NCBI RefSeq assembly: GCF_001949145.1
Contig: NW_019091360.1
Span: forward strand, 3,057,477-3,121,476
Direction of reading: 5' to 3'
DNA length: 64,000 bases
Source of the DNA: Acanthaster planci
Taxonomy: Eukaryota > Echinodermata > Asteroidea > Valvatida > Acanthasteridae
A program made the translations under genes and the position numbers. Below the pieces are notes generated by a model. The model saw only the letters and a list, made by a program, of their open reading frames with translations. It was not told where the DNA came from and searched no databases. Positions 47,832-59,038 of this stretch are shown here, piece by piece (position 1 is the stretch's first letter; each line of letters opens with the position of its first letter).

Positions 47832-50800
47832 GTAAGTTTGAGTAATTGCGCTGTTGAAATTATAGGATCGTCTAATGAGAAGACTATTGAGGTTGGTTCA
47901 CAGTAATTTGTCTGGGAAACTGCTCACCAAATTGGATACAAAATGTGAAGGTATACATGTACGTGTGTTTTTTAAAGGATAAATATATAACCTGACCCGC
48001 GACCGCCATCATGTAAAGGATTCTAGTTAATTTGTTTTGTGCATATGATGAACATCTGTTTTATTTTTCTGAGCTGGTAGTCAGCGTTTAATGTGTCGGC
48101 AACATACGCAGCAATCGGCGGCAAACTGACAAACTGTAGAGGATTAAAGGGGTCATTCCTGGGATTTTTCACGCACAGTGGTGATTAACATTCCCTTCCT
48201 CTTTTTTGTTATATTTTGGGTTTTTTTGTCTGCTTGTTTTCTGTATTCTTTTTTGGGGGGTGAAGAATCCAACCACGGTTGTAAATACCCTCATTCTGAC
48301 GATATTGACGTTCATATAACTAGGGAGAGTTTTTCATTAATATTGGATTTTTGCCCTGCCCGACGTGTATTTTAACACTGTATGCTTAGTGTATGCCCCC
48401 GAAGGCTTGTGAAAAACCACAAGCGTGGTCGGGTGGGACTCGAACCCAAGACCTCCTGCTTACTTATGAAATTTTAGTGGGAGAAACTAGCGTTAAAATA
48501 CACGGCGGGCAGGACAAAAGTCCAAAATTAATTTAAATCTCCCTGGGGCAAATCCTTCCTTGAAACAGAGAAGTTTTCAGGTGGGCACTTGCCAGGAGGA
48601 TCCCTTATTTTCTGGAGATGAATACGTTAGAATCTGAATCATCTCAATCTGATAAGAGAGCGAAAGGGTAAAACTATGACCAGCGCGAACGACTTCCAGA
48701 TGTTCATCGCTTTTCTTATTTCTGAACGATCAAGCTAAGGGCACATTGGGGCGCACAGGACTCAAGTGGGGGCGTGCCCCCCATGCTTCTTCCCAGGGGC
48801 GTAAATCCCATGGGGGTATATATTTTGTCGTGAGCAAAAATGAAAGCTGATTCTGGAGGATTTTTCCGACGTCCAAAGACTAAATAAAATGCATTCAATA
48901 TCACTCAAAAAGGGTCAATAATTTTAAAAGCCCGAAAATATGCCATTATGAATACATTGCAGATGTGTATCAATATCATGAACATCGACCTCTGTATGGT
49001 GTCACCTCCTCCCCCGCTTTTCAAATTTTCATGGCCGGGCAAGTCATCCCCCACCTTTCTCCACCCCCCCACCCCCCATTTCTGGCACAAATTTTACTCC
49101 ACTGTTTCTGTCCCTTAGTTTTGCCACCGGCGAACTGTCACGAACCTTGCTACAGTTTTACTGATTTTAAGAAAAAGGCAAATTGGAGGTTGAAAGCAAT
49201 TATGGGGCTTTTGGAATCACACGATTTAGATTGGCATATTTCACAAAATCATTAATTTTACTTGCATTAAAAATACCTTCAAACTGACAGGAACTTGTGT
49301 TGCTTACCTTCTGGACAAGGCCATTTCAAGGCTCATGTAATTTCACCTTTGCTCTTAAAGTCTGTTTTTCATGGTTTCATCCAGGCGCATCGAAAGCTGC
49401 GAGTTCCAGTCGTTGTGTTCATAATCATAGGCAAGGTGATAGGTGGAGGCCTTGTCTGGTTCCCCAAAGCCTTGAGCAATACTGGTAAGATGGCGGCAGT
49501 TTAATGTCTGTGGTTGTTTTTGTCCGTTCTGTGCATTCACACCCGAATACGGTCGTTTCACAATAGTGCACCACCAAGAGTTTGCAACGCGTTGGCCAAT
49601 CACAATGCCCGAAAGTTGTCGACCCAAAGCGCGTTTAGAACGGTCGACAAATTTCGAGCGTTGTGATTGGCCAACAACACGTATTCTAGGCATGCGTGCG
49701 AAGTTCTGAGCAGGCGCATTACTGTGGAGAAGGCCGGCAAACATTTCAAAATCCCCCGTTTATTATGGCTTAGAAACTGTTGAGGATTTGGACAAAGTGC
49801 ATAGGATCAGGAGTTACATATAATTGACACAGGCAAGTAAAGGGCTTTCAATAACTGAGGCAGGTGGGATAACTGGATCTAGGCCAACTACCGGAATAAT
49901 GTGGGGGGGTGTTTTGTTTGTGGCTTTGCGCCTTGACCTGTGCGATTTTTCCCCAAACCTTTTTTTTTCATGGACACTCCTACCAGCTTGTCTCTTTCCC
50001 GTTACATAAAGAAGAAGAGAATGTGGTGCACTATGCATTGCAGGAAATCTCCTTTTCGGGTGAAAGTGGTGAAATTAATAATTCCTGGTCAAAGGGTGAA
50101 CAAAAGTCTATTCATGAACGAGTCGGTGACATCATGTGCAGCCTGCAGCAACCTCACATTTCGTCTGTGATAAAAGCAGCAGATCTTTGCTGACAAGGCC
50201 TACTACGTCTCGATATTCCGGCAGGTTGGGTGGGTTTCCTCGTCATGCTGATCGCCCTGGCAACGTCCACCTGCACCGGGGTGTTTCTGGCGCGATCCTG
50301 GCTGGTCCTCATGAATTGGTTTCCCGCCAAGTATCGGGACGAGATAAACAGATTCCCCTACCCGTCAATTGGCTACGAAACTTTTGGGGTCGTTGGAAGG
50401 TGAGTTTAGTGAAAAGCAGTCTTCTTTGAGGAGGATTTTACTTCTGGGTTAGACTGAACTTTGAGGATTTTTTATTTTTTATTTATTTATTTTTTTTTTG
50501 GTTGGTTTTCGTGAGAATAAATTATTTTTGTGTGTCTGTAGCTAGTGATCAAGCTAAATATGAAGGAAACTTTTCTATAATAACTGCTTACTGATCGTTG
50601 ACACGTGTCGTTGAATTATTTATCCAAATACATGTACACGGGGCGGTCGCATTGCAAAAGTAGCGTTCCATTCTGCCAGTAGATGGAAGTTTAATTGCTC
50701 GGACACCTAGAAATTTCTGAAATCCTGGCTCATTCAAGGACACATGTGGCCATGGGTTCTTTCAGGATATGAGGGGATTTATTCAGACGTTGCGCAGATG

Positions 50801-53800
50801 AAACAGACGAAAGTTTCACATATAATGTGAAGAAATATAATGGAAGAAATAATGGCATTTGGCTTTGCTTTGTCAGATGGAACATTCCATCTGTCACTTT
50901 TCGAAGTTCATTCTGTTCATTGCACTCCTAAAGATTAATCATTTATGTAACAACTGAAAATTGGCCAGAAAAAGCGAGTTTAAGCATTTCATATTTTCTT
51001 TCTCTACTATTCACAAAAATACATTGCCAATAAAAAAAATCAAACGAAAACTGCCCAAGTTGCACATTTGGGTTGAATATATGTAATCTATAATACTTTA
51101 AGCTAGCAAGGATTGCCAAGTGATAATTGGTGTCCATATTGTTTTAGTCGTGTCTGTCATCGTGATTTATCCCCAGGCGGGTAACCTCTATCCTGGTGGG
51201 GATGTACGCGTTTGGCTTCACTGTGGCGCTCTATCTGGTAGCCGCGGACAGCCTGTCGCTCTTCTTTCACCTTCTCGATGTACGGCTCTCGCCATGTGTT
51301 TGGATACCCGTCGTTATTGCCGGTGCGGCACCCCTGCTGTGGTTTGGAACTCCAAAGGACATGGTGTAAGTTATGATCCCTTGTGTAAAGTCGGCGTTGT
51401 TTTTCTTTGGCACCTTGTCATCATCTCTGGGTCTTAATTGTCTGTAGACACCAAACATACCCACCCTCTACATGGCTTTCTTTTTTATGTTGTCGTCTAA
51501 TACAGAACTCGACCCAAATTGAGCTGAGATTTCCAAAGTTGTAGACCCAGTTCCCAAAGATGGAAATGGAGCAGTAATTCGGGAAATTCCCTAAAAATAT
51601 GCTGCCATCGTTCATTAATATGTTTCTCTCACCTTATATTCGGTACTTTTTTCCCATCACAGTGGCATTGGTATTGCCATGGGATTAGCAACGGTCATAA
51701 GCGCCCTGGGGCTCGTGGTAGGCTCGCTCTTGGACATCGGGGAGAACCCCGATCTGGACCCCGTCTCGCCCACCTTCTTCTCGATCTCTGGGGCACTGGG
51801 ACTCATCCTGGGCGCTTTCGGGGGACAGTTTGTGTTCCCCACGCTCCAGCACGACATGAAGTGTCCGGCGGATATGCAGGTGTCTGGGATACTGGGCTAT
51901 CTTTGTGAGTTGTAGAAACGTTTATTGTCTCCTACTTAATTGTTATTTTTCCCTTTTCTGTCTTTGTTTTGTGTTCGTTCATAAGGTCTTTTTTATTGCT
52001 GTTGTTTTTTGTTGTCTTGCTTTTTGTTTGCCTCTCTGTAAAGTTTGTTTCGTCCAGGGCTTTTTAGTACAAGCCTCCCGGCTTCTGAAAAAAGCCCCCA
52101 TATTGGTTTCCCCCTTACCTATTTACATCTTGTTTTTGTTACTCTAATAATTTCTTGATTCATATATTTGTACTGTTATTGTTTACTTTTTCTGATCTTC
52201 ATCAATATAGAAATAAACGTCATATTGATTGAATTGATTGAAATGTTGGCAAAGCGCTTGATAATCGCTTCCACTTGAGCGACCCTATAGTCGTTGTTTT
52301 CGCCGTCCAATAGCGGGTCAAGGTTCGTTAAATTTTAGAAACATAATGCAGAAGATGCTGTCCTGTAGTTTGGATCCACCGTTGTCGGATTCGAGCTGTT
52401 TTGCATCGTTTACCCGAGTTCGATCAGCGACTATATTGTTGACAGATCAATTTCGCTTGGTAACTCAGGCATTCAGTTATATCTTGGTCACTGGGCAGAA
52501 TCAAACTTGGCTCCAGTCGATGAGGCTGACTGCTGCTTTTTGAGAAAGCGCGAGAAATCCTAGGCTGAAGTATTCGAGGGATCAAGGGCAATGCCAAGAG
52601 TTACTTAAGAATACACGTGTTCAATTTCCATCCCTTCCAAATACGTGTTGAATGAAAGTCCCCAAATTCAGCCCCGCTCCTAATTTTTTAAATTTCAATT
52701 TTGGCCTCCCAAAGAATTTGGTTCCAGATCTCAGATACAGAATTATTGTTGTTTCCATATCAGACGGGAGTGAACATTAAACACAAAACCAGTCCGTTTT
52801 TCGGTTAACTCGAAAGACTACATGTACATGCAATTTGCCAAAATTATTTTGCAGGAGACATTTCGTCATGTATATAAGTATGCCCTTAAAAAATGGTCAA
52901 AAATCCACCTGAGCTTTTAGGCATATACATGTACAATAATTATCCCCACAGTACATATCACAGCATAGGTTCTGCGTGGTACGGTAGAGTAAACCATGCA
53001 TATCGAATTGGCATCGAATTGAAAAGGGTCATTTTAGACGCCTGACATTTCAACTATAAATATACAGACTTCGTCGTGTGCCCGGCAAACGGTTGGAAGC
53101 GCACTTAGGCCCTTTTGCTTCAGGAAGCATGATTACAGTAGAAAAAAATGTTCCCGGCTAAAGGGCATGAGAAACCCACACTATTCATTTAATACAAACG
53201 TATAAATTTCAAAAACAAGGACAAATTTTCCTTGAAGATAGACATAATTAAAGGACGTTCTACCCTTGCTCACTGAAAATTGTCACTATTCATTGACTAG
53301 ATTTCGCCCGCGTAGGGCTTCGATTTAACCAAATTCTTTTGATATTTTCAATGCAGGTGTGGGTGTGACCTATTTTGCCATCGGCTTATCGGCTTTTCTC
53401 GTCTACGGGAATCTTTACAACGTCGTCGGGGCGGATAATGTGCTGGCCTTGCTGTCCAACAAGCCCATCAAGATCATCGTCATCTTCTTGTTGTCGTCAC
53501 ATTTGATGGTTGCTTCCGTCTTCATGAACAACCCCGTCTTTCAGGACCTGGAGGACTTCCTTCATATTCCTTACGGTGAGGATCGATCTGGAGGAAAACT
53601 GCTACTTTCGATTTTGTTATATTAGTCTTCTTTCATCTTCACATTTTGTGTACTTTTAGTCGCAAAATCATCTTTGCTCCTGCCAACCTGTCCTTGACTA
53701 TAACCAAACGCGTTGGTCAAATTAAGTTTGAAGAACTAACACGAGAAAGTGTTAAATTTATCGCGTTGTGAAGTGGAAAAACTCATTGTTAGAGCGGGGA

Positions 53801-56800
53801 CTCCGGCAGGTTGTACTGGCATATGATAGCGTTATTTTGAAACCGTTGTGATCAGCATTACTCAGATATAAAAGGTCAAGGAGATGCTTTTTATAAACTG
53901 TTCCGGCAGCCAGGTGAACCAGTTCAGTTTTTCAAAAGGGCAAAACCAATAAAGAACAGAGCATGTCGTGTGCGAGTCAGCATAAGGCCCGTACAAGTAG
54001 CGCAGTAAATACGTCAAGCACACATTAATGTGCAAAAGCATTGATCTCCATTATATAGACTCGATAGGACACCGCGCATTGTTGATGCACAAAATGCGCG
54101 GCCGATCAATGACGGCGCCTCAGGAGGATAATGTGATGCTGTATGCTGTGCATTTCTGGTCAACATAACCTTTTCCTCATGGGAGGATGGCTAAGCTCTC
54201 GGCCTCGCTCCCGAAAACAAGCCAAAAACAAAACCAGAAAATGCAAGAATAGGCCTATCATTTCCGGAAATAACTGACCATTTTCTTATTAACTAACCCA
54301 CTCGAAAGCGATAATGTTAACCTGTTTTTGTGTGTGTTTGCTTATAATTCATTTTTTACACCTATTGTCTTCGGTCTCACTTTAGCAATATTTTCGCTTT
54401 GGGTCGGTTCAATCGTGGTTTGTTCAGTGTGTAAAACTTTGCGAATTCCACCAGGACATGCAATAGGTTTTGTACGTCAGTAAACATGATGTCTAAACTG
54501 TCCATTTATTTTTCCGTCCGGTTTCGATGAGCCAACACTGAAATAATCATCAATAAAATGATTGTTATTTTTCACACTCTCAGGAAAAATTGCACTAAAT
54601 AAAATTCATTCAAATATTGATTAAATTGTATAGAAAACCGACATGAGGCATACGAAAGTGTGATAATCTTTTCTGTGAGCACAAAGTGAGTGCAGCTTGA
54701 AATGAGCGACCAAACTAACTTACTGCCGTTTTAAAACAGACACTTGTTAATCAGCTTAAAAAGTTGAATTCACAACCTGACTTAAAGATTTACATTTAAC
54801 AACTACTTTCCAGCATAAAAGAGCCAGTTTTAACTGAGAACGAATAATTTTCTTATGTAGACAAAGTTTCTCTCATTGCGTTAACTTGGAACTCCCTTGA
54901 TTGTAACTTCATTAACAGAAGCGTCAGCACTCTGCTTCTCACTCTCGTTTCATCTCGTTTCATCGTTTCATCGAAGAAGAATTCTGTCACTCATATCACA
55001 TCGTCGGTCACACGATTTGGGTTCAGTGCGTCTGTAGATCCGACAAACACAAATCCTGGCGAGATTTTTCCGGTGAAATCTGGGGGGAAAAATAAGAAAA
55101 TTAGTCATTCAGTTTTTGAAACCACTTTTACCAATAAATAACATTTCAGACGGTACCAACTTCGAGATAGTGAAGGTTTATAATACAAAGCCTGATAGGC
55201 TACAGATAGACTGTCATAAATTTCTTACTAGGCCTACATAGGCTTAAAGTTAAGCATTATAAAGTTCAACTTGAGAAACTTTCTGAAACTAAAAAAAGTG
55301 CGACTCACATTTCCTTCTGTTCCGTCTTCCAAACTTGACGTCAATCTCCGGTAATTCACTGCTGCGTACACCTCAATCATTATTCTTTCCAAATTTATCC
55401 ATTCCAAGAGTAGAATTCAGTTTTTCTTCAAAATCTGACGATTAAAGCACGAAAACCTTACTTAACTGGTTTTTGAAACTCCATTTGAAAGTACACAAAA
55501 TAAAATTCGCAACGCTTGTTATTTACCCTCCTGAAAACACGCATAGGGCCTACGCGGGACGCGTTTTGGACGCGATTTCCTATCCAGTCTGTGTCATGGA
55601 TTTCAATGGCAAAAAGCTTTAGCGCGAGAACCAGCGCGTGATCGCACACGACACGTACTCTAGTCGTTTGTACTTCCTCGTTCAAAATGACGTAACAATT
55701 CGGTGCTTTATGGAGTACCATAAAACTTTCGCTGTACTTTTTCGTAAGGTCAAATTTGCTTCAACTTCACCTGAAGTATGAACCGGCCTTAATTTTTGTA
55801 TGCAGTGGGACTGGTTTAAAACTGAAGTGACGTCACACTTACGAACCGGGTTGTGATTTGCCAAATTAACGCATACCTTATACGTGTACTGTAAAACGCG
55901 CGCACAGTTGTGACGCCCATTTCCCCCACCATATCTTGTGCCTAGAATGGGTTCATAACGTCAATAAAATAAGATTTTCGGCTAACAGCCAGTCGGAATC
56001 TACTGTAACTGTTCCTGCCGTATGTGGGCTTAGATAAGGGTGATCCTTGAAAATTGTTCGTTTTTTGCCTTGTTCTTTGGCCCAGAAATAAGTTGGCAAA
56101 GGATAGTGCTACGCTCTGTCTACTCGGCATTGGTGCTCTTCGTGGCCGTTTCCTTGCCCAGTTTCCCGGTTTACTTATCGGTCGTTGGGGGCGCCCTGTC
56201 CGCCACCGTCAATGGAATTCTTCCGACTGTTTTATACTTCAGACTGTGCAGCATGGAGCCGCCAGTCGGGGCTACACCAGAGTAAGTTGTTTTCACCTGC
56301 TGATTCAAATGCATTGCCTCACTTGCGAACCAGGGTTCTTTCAGGCCCTTGTGTCCGAACCTGACAATATGGCCTCTTTGAATCAGTGATATTGGCTTGC
56401 TGGACGGTAAAAAATTGCAATACAGGCGATTCACAATAATCAATAGCGCGTCTGCACCTCCAAGTAAGAGTTTGCAACGTGTTGACCAATCACAATGCGT
56501 GAAATCTGTCGACCCAATCCGTGTTTGGGAAATGGTCGACAGATTTCGCAGACTGTGATTGGTCAAGCACACGTTGCAAACTCTTGGAGGTGCACTATTA
56601 TGAATCGCCCGTATGAAAATATATACTATAGCGAACTTAAGGTTTAATTCGACAGCCAGAACAAAAAGCAATTCCTGCAGTGGCACAATGCCCGTGGACA
56701 GGTAATACGCGTGTTACATACCTCTTCGATCAATAGGGTGTCTTGATTTGCCAACATGCACGCGCACGTCAAGCTGGGAATGTGCGCGTGAATGCAATGC

Positions 56801-57132
56801 CCCCGCAGTTAGGGTGCCTAAAACCGGTCCAATCAGAAGACGTCAAAGTACGAGGTGACCAGACGGTTTTCCCGAGTATGACCATTATTTCAGTCAGCAA
56901 GTGCTTGTTGAGCAACCGTATACGTCATACATTGGAAAGCGAGGTTCATTTTTATAATTCTTTTTCGTATATTCACCCATGCAGGGGGCCCTTAAGATGG
57001 CGTCGAATCCTCCTCATCGCCACTGTCTTTTTGGTATGTATGTCGGGGGCAGTTTTGTCGACAGTCTCAGGCATTTACAACGTTCTACAGAACAGCCACA
57101 ATATGACTTTACCTTGCTACATGCAACGTTAA
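47721..57132 (+). CDS. Amino acid/auxin permease (AAAP) family transporter, eight exons
   Basis: The gene is predicted to be complete, with 459 residues and about 11 membrane helices. It resembles the AVT1/SLC32/SLC36/SLC38 group of proton- or sodium-coupled amino acid transporters. Exons are 47721-47831, 49385-49484, 50225-50399, 51177-51365, 51663-51904, 53357-53575, 56086-56281 and 56985-57132; all borders are AG/GT and all phases fit. The first helix, VVVFIIIGKVIGGGLVWFPK, matches the G-x-G-x-x-x-P pattern of the family's substrate-binding helix. YPSIGYETFG after helix 3 is the usual Y-P-x-I-G-x-x-x-F-G signature. The N-terminal 40 residues are charged and cytosolic. The tail carries a possible N-glycosylation site (NMT). 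A poly(A) signal AATAAA lies 124 bp after the stop. The substrate and the membrane it acts in cannot be told; plasma membrane or lysosome are both possible. Confidence 0.85.
48320..48546. repeat. Hairpin element with tRNA-like loop, AAAP intron 1
   Basis: The left arm ctagggagagtttttcatta runs on to gccctgcccgacgtgtattttaac. It is mirrored by gttaaaatacacggcgggca and aatttaaatctccctgggg, giving arms of about 55 bp. The loop carries, on the minus strand, GGTTCGAGTCCCACCCGACC, a Pol III B box within a tRNA-like arm. This looks like a SINE-derived element flanked by long inverted repeats. Confidence 0.75.
49385..49484 (+). CDS. AAAP transporter exon 2, helix 1
   Basis: The exon encodes RKLRVPVVVFIIIGKVIGGG then LVWFPKALSNT. 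The glycine-rich unwound helix 1 is the main substrate-site element of this fold. It ends in phase 1. Confidence 0.88.
49547..49683. repeat. Foldback MITE family, copy 3 (right end damaged)
   Basis: The left terminus atacggtcgtttcacaatag and the central gtcgacccaaagcgcgttt are clear. The right arm runs only to ttggccaacaacacg and then diverges. It lies 63 bp after AAAP exon 2. Confidence 0.8.
50225..50399 (+). CDS. AAAP transporter exon 3, helices 2-3
   Basis: The exon opens GWVGFLVMLIALATSTCTGV and includes FPYPSIGYETFG, the conserved family signature. It ends in phase 2. Confidence 0.9.
51177..51365 (+). CDS. AAAP transporter exon 4
   Basis: Two hydrophobic segments (TSILVGMYAFGFTVALYLV and IPVVIAGAAPLLWF) are separated by a polar loop. 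The donor is GTAAGT after a split Val codon; the alternative GT two bases earlier breaks the frame. Confidence 0.88.
51663..51904 (+). CDS. AAAP transporter exon 5
   Basis: The exon contains GLATVISALGLVVGSLLDIG, the loop ENPDLDPVSPTFFS, and a glycine-rich helix that ends in FGGQFVFPTLQHDMK. The GQ and FP motif resembles the family's FACH/FP segment before the central loop. Confidence 0.9.
51930..52246 (+). repeat. LINE 3' tail (CR1/L2-like), AAAP intron 5
   Basis: A T-rich run is followed by the hairpin aagcctcccggcttctga and an aataaacgtcatattgattg tail with gattgaattgattga repeats. This is the usual look of a 5'-truncated CR1/L2-type LINE end. Confidence 0.55.
52247..53356. other. Rest of AAAP intron 5
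   Basis: No exon or clear element is recognised. It is AT-rich with two acatgtaca palindromes near 52820 and 52930. Confidence 0.4.
53357..53575 (+). CDS. AAAP transporter exon 6
   Basis: The exon encodes CVGVTYFAIGLSAFLVYGN, then an outward loop with NVLALLSNKP, and helix IIVIFLLSSHLMVASVFMN. It ends in phase 1 at GTGAGG. Confidence 0.9.
53576..56085. other. AAAP intron 6
   Basis: No exon, RNA or clear repeat is recognised in this 2.5 kb AT-rich intron. Confidence 0.4.
56086..56281 (+). CDS. AAAP transporter exon 7
   Basis: The exon begins with RIVLRSVYSALVLFVAVSLP and then the SVVGGALSATVNGILPTVLY helix, which matches the G-(S/A)-x-x-x-x-x-x-x-x-P pattern late in the family. Confidence 0.9.
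56420..56613. repeat. Foldback MITE family, copy 4 (best preserved)
   Basis: Left end caggcgattcacaataat and right end attatgaatcgcccgta are inverted. The inner arms gtttgcaacgtgttgaccaa and ttggtcaagcacacgttgca, with aatctgtcgacc and ggtcgacagattt, make nearly the whole element one hairpin. It lies in AAAP intron 7. Confidence 0.88.
56627..56850 (+). repeat. Dispersed repeat, copy B (partner at 43740)
   Basis: The blocks gtttaattcgacagccag, cacaatgcccgtggaca and cacgtcaagctgggaatgtg match 43740-44110 in order. It begins just after the MITE copy 4. Confidence 0.65.
56985..57132 (+). CDS. AAAP transporter exon 8, last helix and stop
   Basis: The exon reads RRILLIATVFLVCMSGAVLS, then a short extracellular or luminal tail with NSHNMTLPCYMQR and TAA. 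Confidence 0.88.
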
Positions 57133-57255
57133 GTGCACATTCAGCAAAATGCTGCTTTTAAAGACTTTGAAGGGTTTAATTGTAAGGAGGATCTGACGTC
57201 GGCGAGTTGACAATCAAGCGACAACGTGCAGCAGTACTCTCCTCAATTTTTCAAG

Positions 57256-57261
57256 AATAAA
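57256..57261 (+). promoter_or_regulatory. Poly(A) signal AATAAA of the AAAP gene
   Basis: A perfect AATAAA lies 124 bp after the stop codon, a usual distance for a short 3' UTR. Confidence 0.6.
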
Positions 57262-58775
57262 TGCCATACAAAGGTCAACATATAAGACATACCACCAAAA
57301 AGTCTGTCGTTTTAATATTCACTGACACAAAATTAATGATCAGTGGCATCCACGTTTTATGTCAAATACGAACTTGTTAAGGCCGCCAAAGAACTGGTTT
57401 TCCAGTAAGTTTAGAATGATGTGTGCTTTTACATGCAAATTTAGGATTACTAAAGTGAACAGTAACCCTCGGCGCATTATTCCACACCCTTGGTCTTTCT
57501 GAAAAAGTACCAAACTTTGACATTTTGCAAAATTTACTCGTGCTAAACTTGACAGTAAAGGCATTACTCCTCTCATGCCTTTGAATAGTCAGAATGTAAC
57601 AAAAGTAGTATTTACGCTTATTCTTAACTTAATTATAGTTAATCTAATATATTATATTATCTACAATGAATCATGCATCTGAAAGATCGTGAGTACACTG
57701 ACCCTTGTATAGGGATAAGATAATGCCTTCTGAAATTTGTTATTCTCCTTAAAGTAGAGAGTCGAAAAATTATTATAACTACATGTAAAAAAATGAATTA
57801 AAAAAAAACTGGAAAAGATTGGACAAAAGACAAAAGATTGAAGGAAACGTCCCAAAACCAACGACTTCATGTTAACAGATTGGAAGAATATAAACCAAAG
57901 TTTGGAAAAAATATTAAGATATAACAAATCACACATTTCAAATTATTCAAAATATGAAACTGGACTTATATGAAATATGAAACTTATTTTTACTTTCTTT
58001 CTTTCTGTTAGAAGTTGGAGTTGTCACATAGTCTTCAGGGATCACGAATGCTACGGACCTTAACACTTAGAGAGCAGAAAATTGTTCTAAGTTGTAATCG
58101 CTTATCCTACCACTTTGCCATACTGTGAATTACTAATTTAAGAAATTGATTCATTACGTCATCGTGGAGAACAACTGGTCTTAAAGCTTGCAAAATCGTC
58201 ACTTGTATCTGACAGGCATCGCAATATTTCTTGCCACCTCAGAGTAACTTATATTTCTCCCAACATACTCACAGGAATTCGTGCTAATTGGAACAGTTGA
58301 AAATAAGGACTCTCGGGTACGAAACTTCACCAATTCTGTCAATGATTTGCTTATTAAACTGATTTATGTTTTTAATAGCTATATTTTATTGTTTTGTTTT
58401 GTTTGTTTGTTTGTCTTTTTTTGTTTTATGACTTTTTATGTAAACCGAAGTGTATAAGTCCTTGGACTTCTTCTTTGGTGGTGTTTTACAATAAACCTGA
58501 TTTGAAGTTGAATTTGGAAAGGTCACCTCACTTTCAATTCCAGATGACCAGCACATGGATACAGTTTATTAAAGTAGAAATCTGTGCCAACTCATTCTTC
58601 CTCTTTTAAAGTAGGCCTAAAAGAGATAGGAATCTTCTTCCAAAATAAATCATCGATATCCCGTCACATTAGATTCTTAGAACACTATTTCAAAATCTCA
58701 TCTTAGATCCAAACTGAACCTTGGCTACTCTCATTTTTGAAACCTCAAAGTTTTCGGGAGAAAAACAACGAAGTA
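57262..58775. other. Convergent intergenic region with a LINE/SINE-like tail
   Basis: This region is AT-rich. Near 58389-58520 a gtttgtttgtttgt run and an acaataaacctgatttgaag tail suggest a short retroposon end. A TTTATT at 58565 could be the minus-strand poly(A) signal of the SLC16-like gene. Confidence 0.4.
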
Positions 58776-59038
58776 TTAATAGGGTTTATGTTGGGAGGTG
58801 GGCATGTCCCGACCTTGGGTCGTGTAAGTTCGCAAAGAGGGCGCCCTTCCGCAATGCGCCTGCTCAGTCGAGTCTGCATCTGCCAGCACGCATTCCCATC
58901 GTGCATCTGGCGATATCTTCTTCTTGCAGAACCTGTTGACCCCAGCCTCGACAGTAAGAACCAGTGGGCTGACGATTGTTGCAATGGCCACAACCAGGAA
59001 TACGTTATCGTAGTTGTTAGTCTGGTCGTAAATGTAGC
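58776..59038 (-). CDS. SLC16-like last exon
   Basis: The exon opens GYIYDQTNNYDNVFLVVAIA, then the final helix IVSPLVLTVEAGVNRFCKK and a cytosolic tail with several Cys and charged residues, ending in TAA. Confidence 0.7.
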
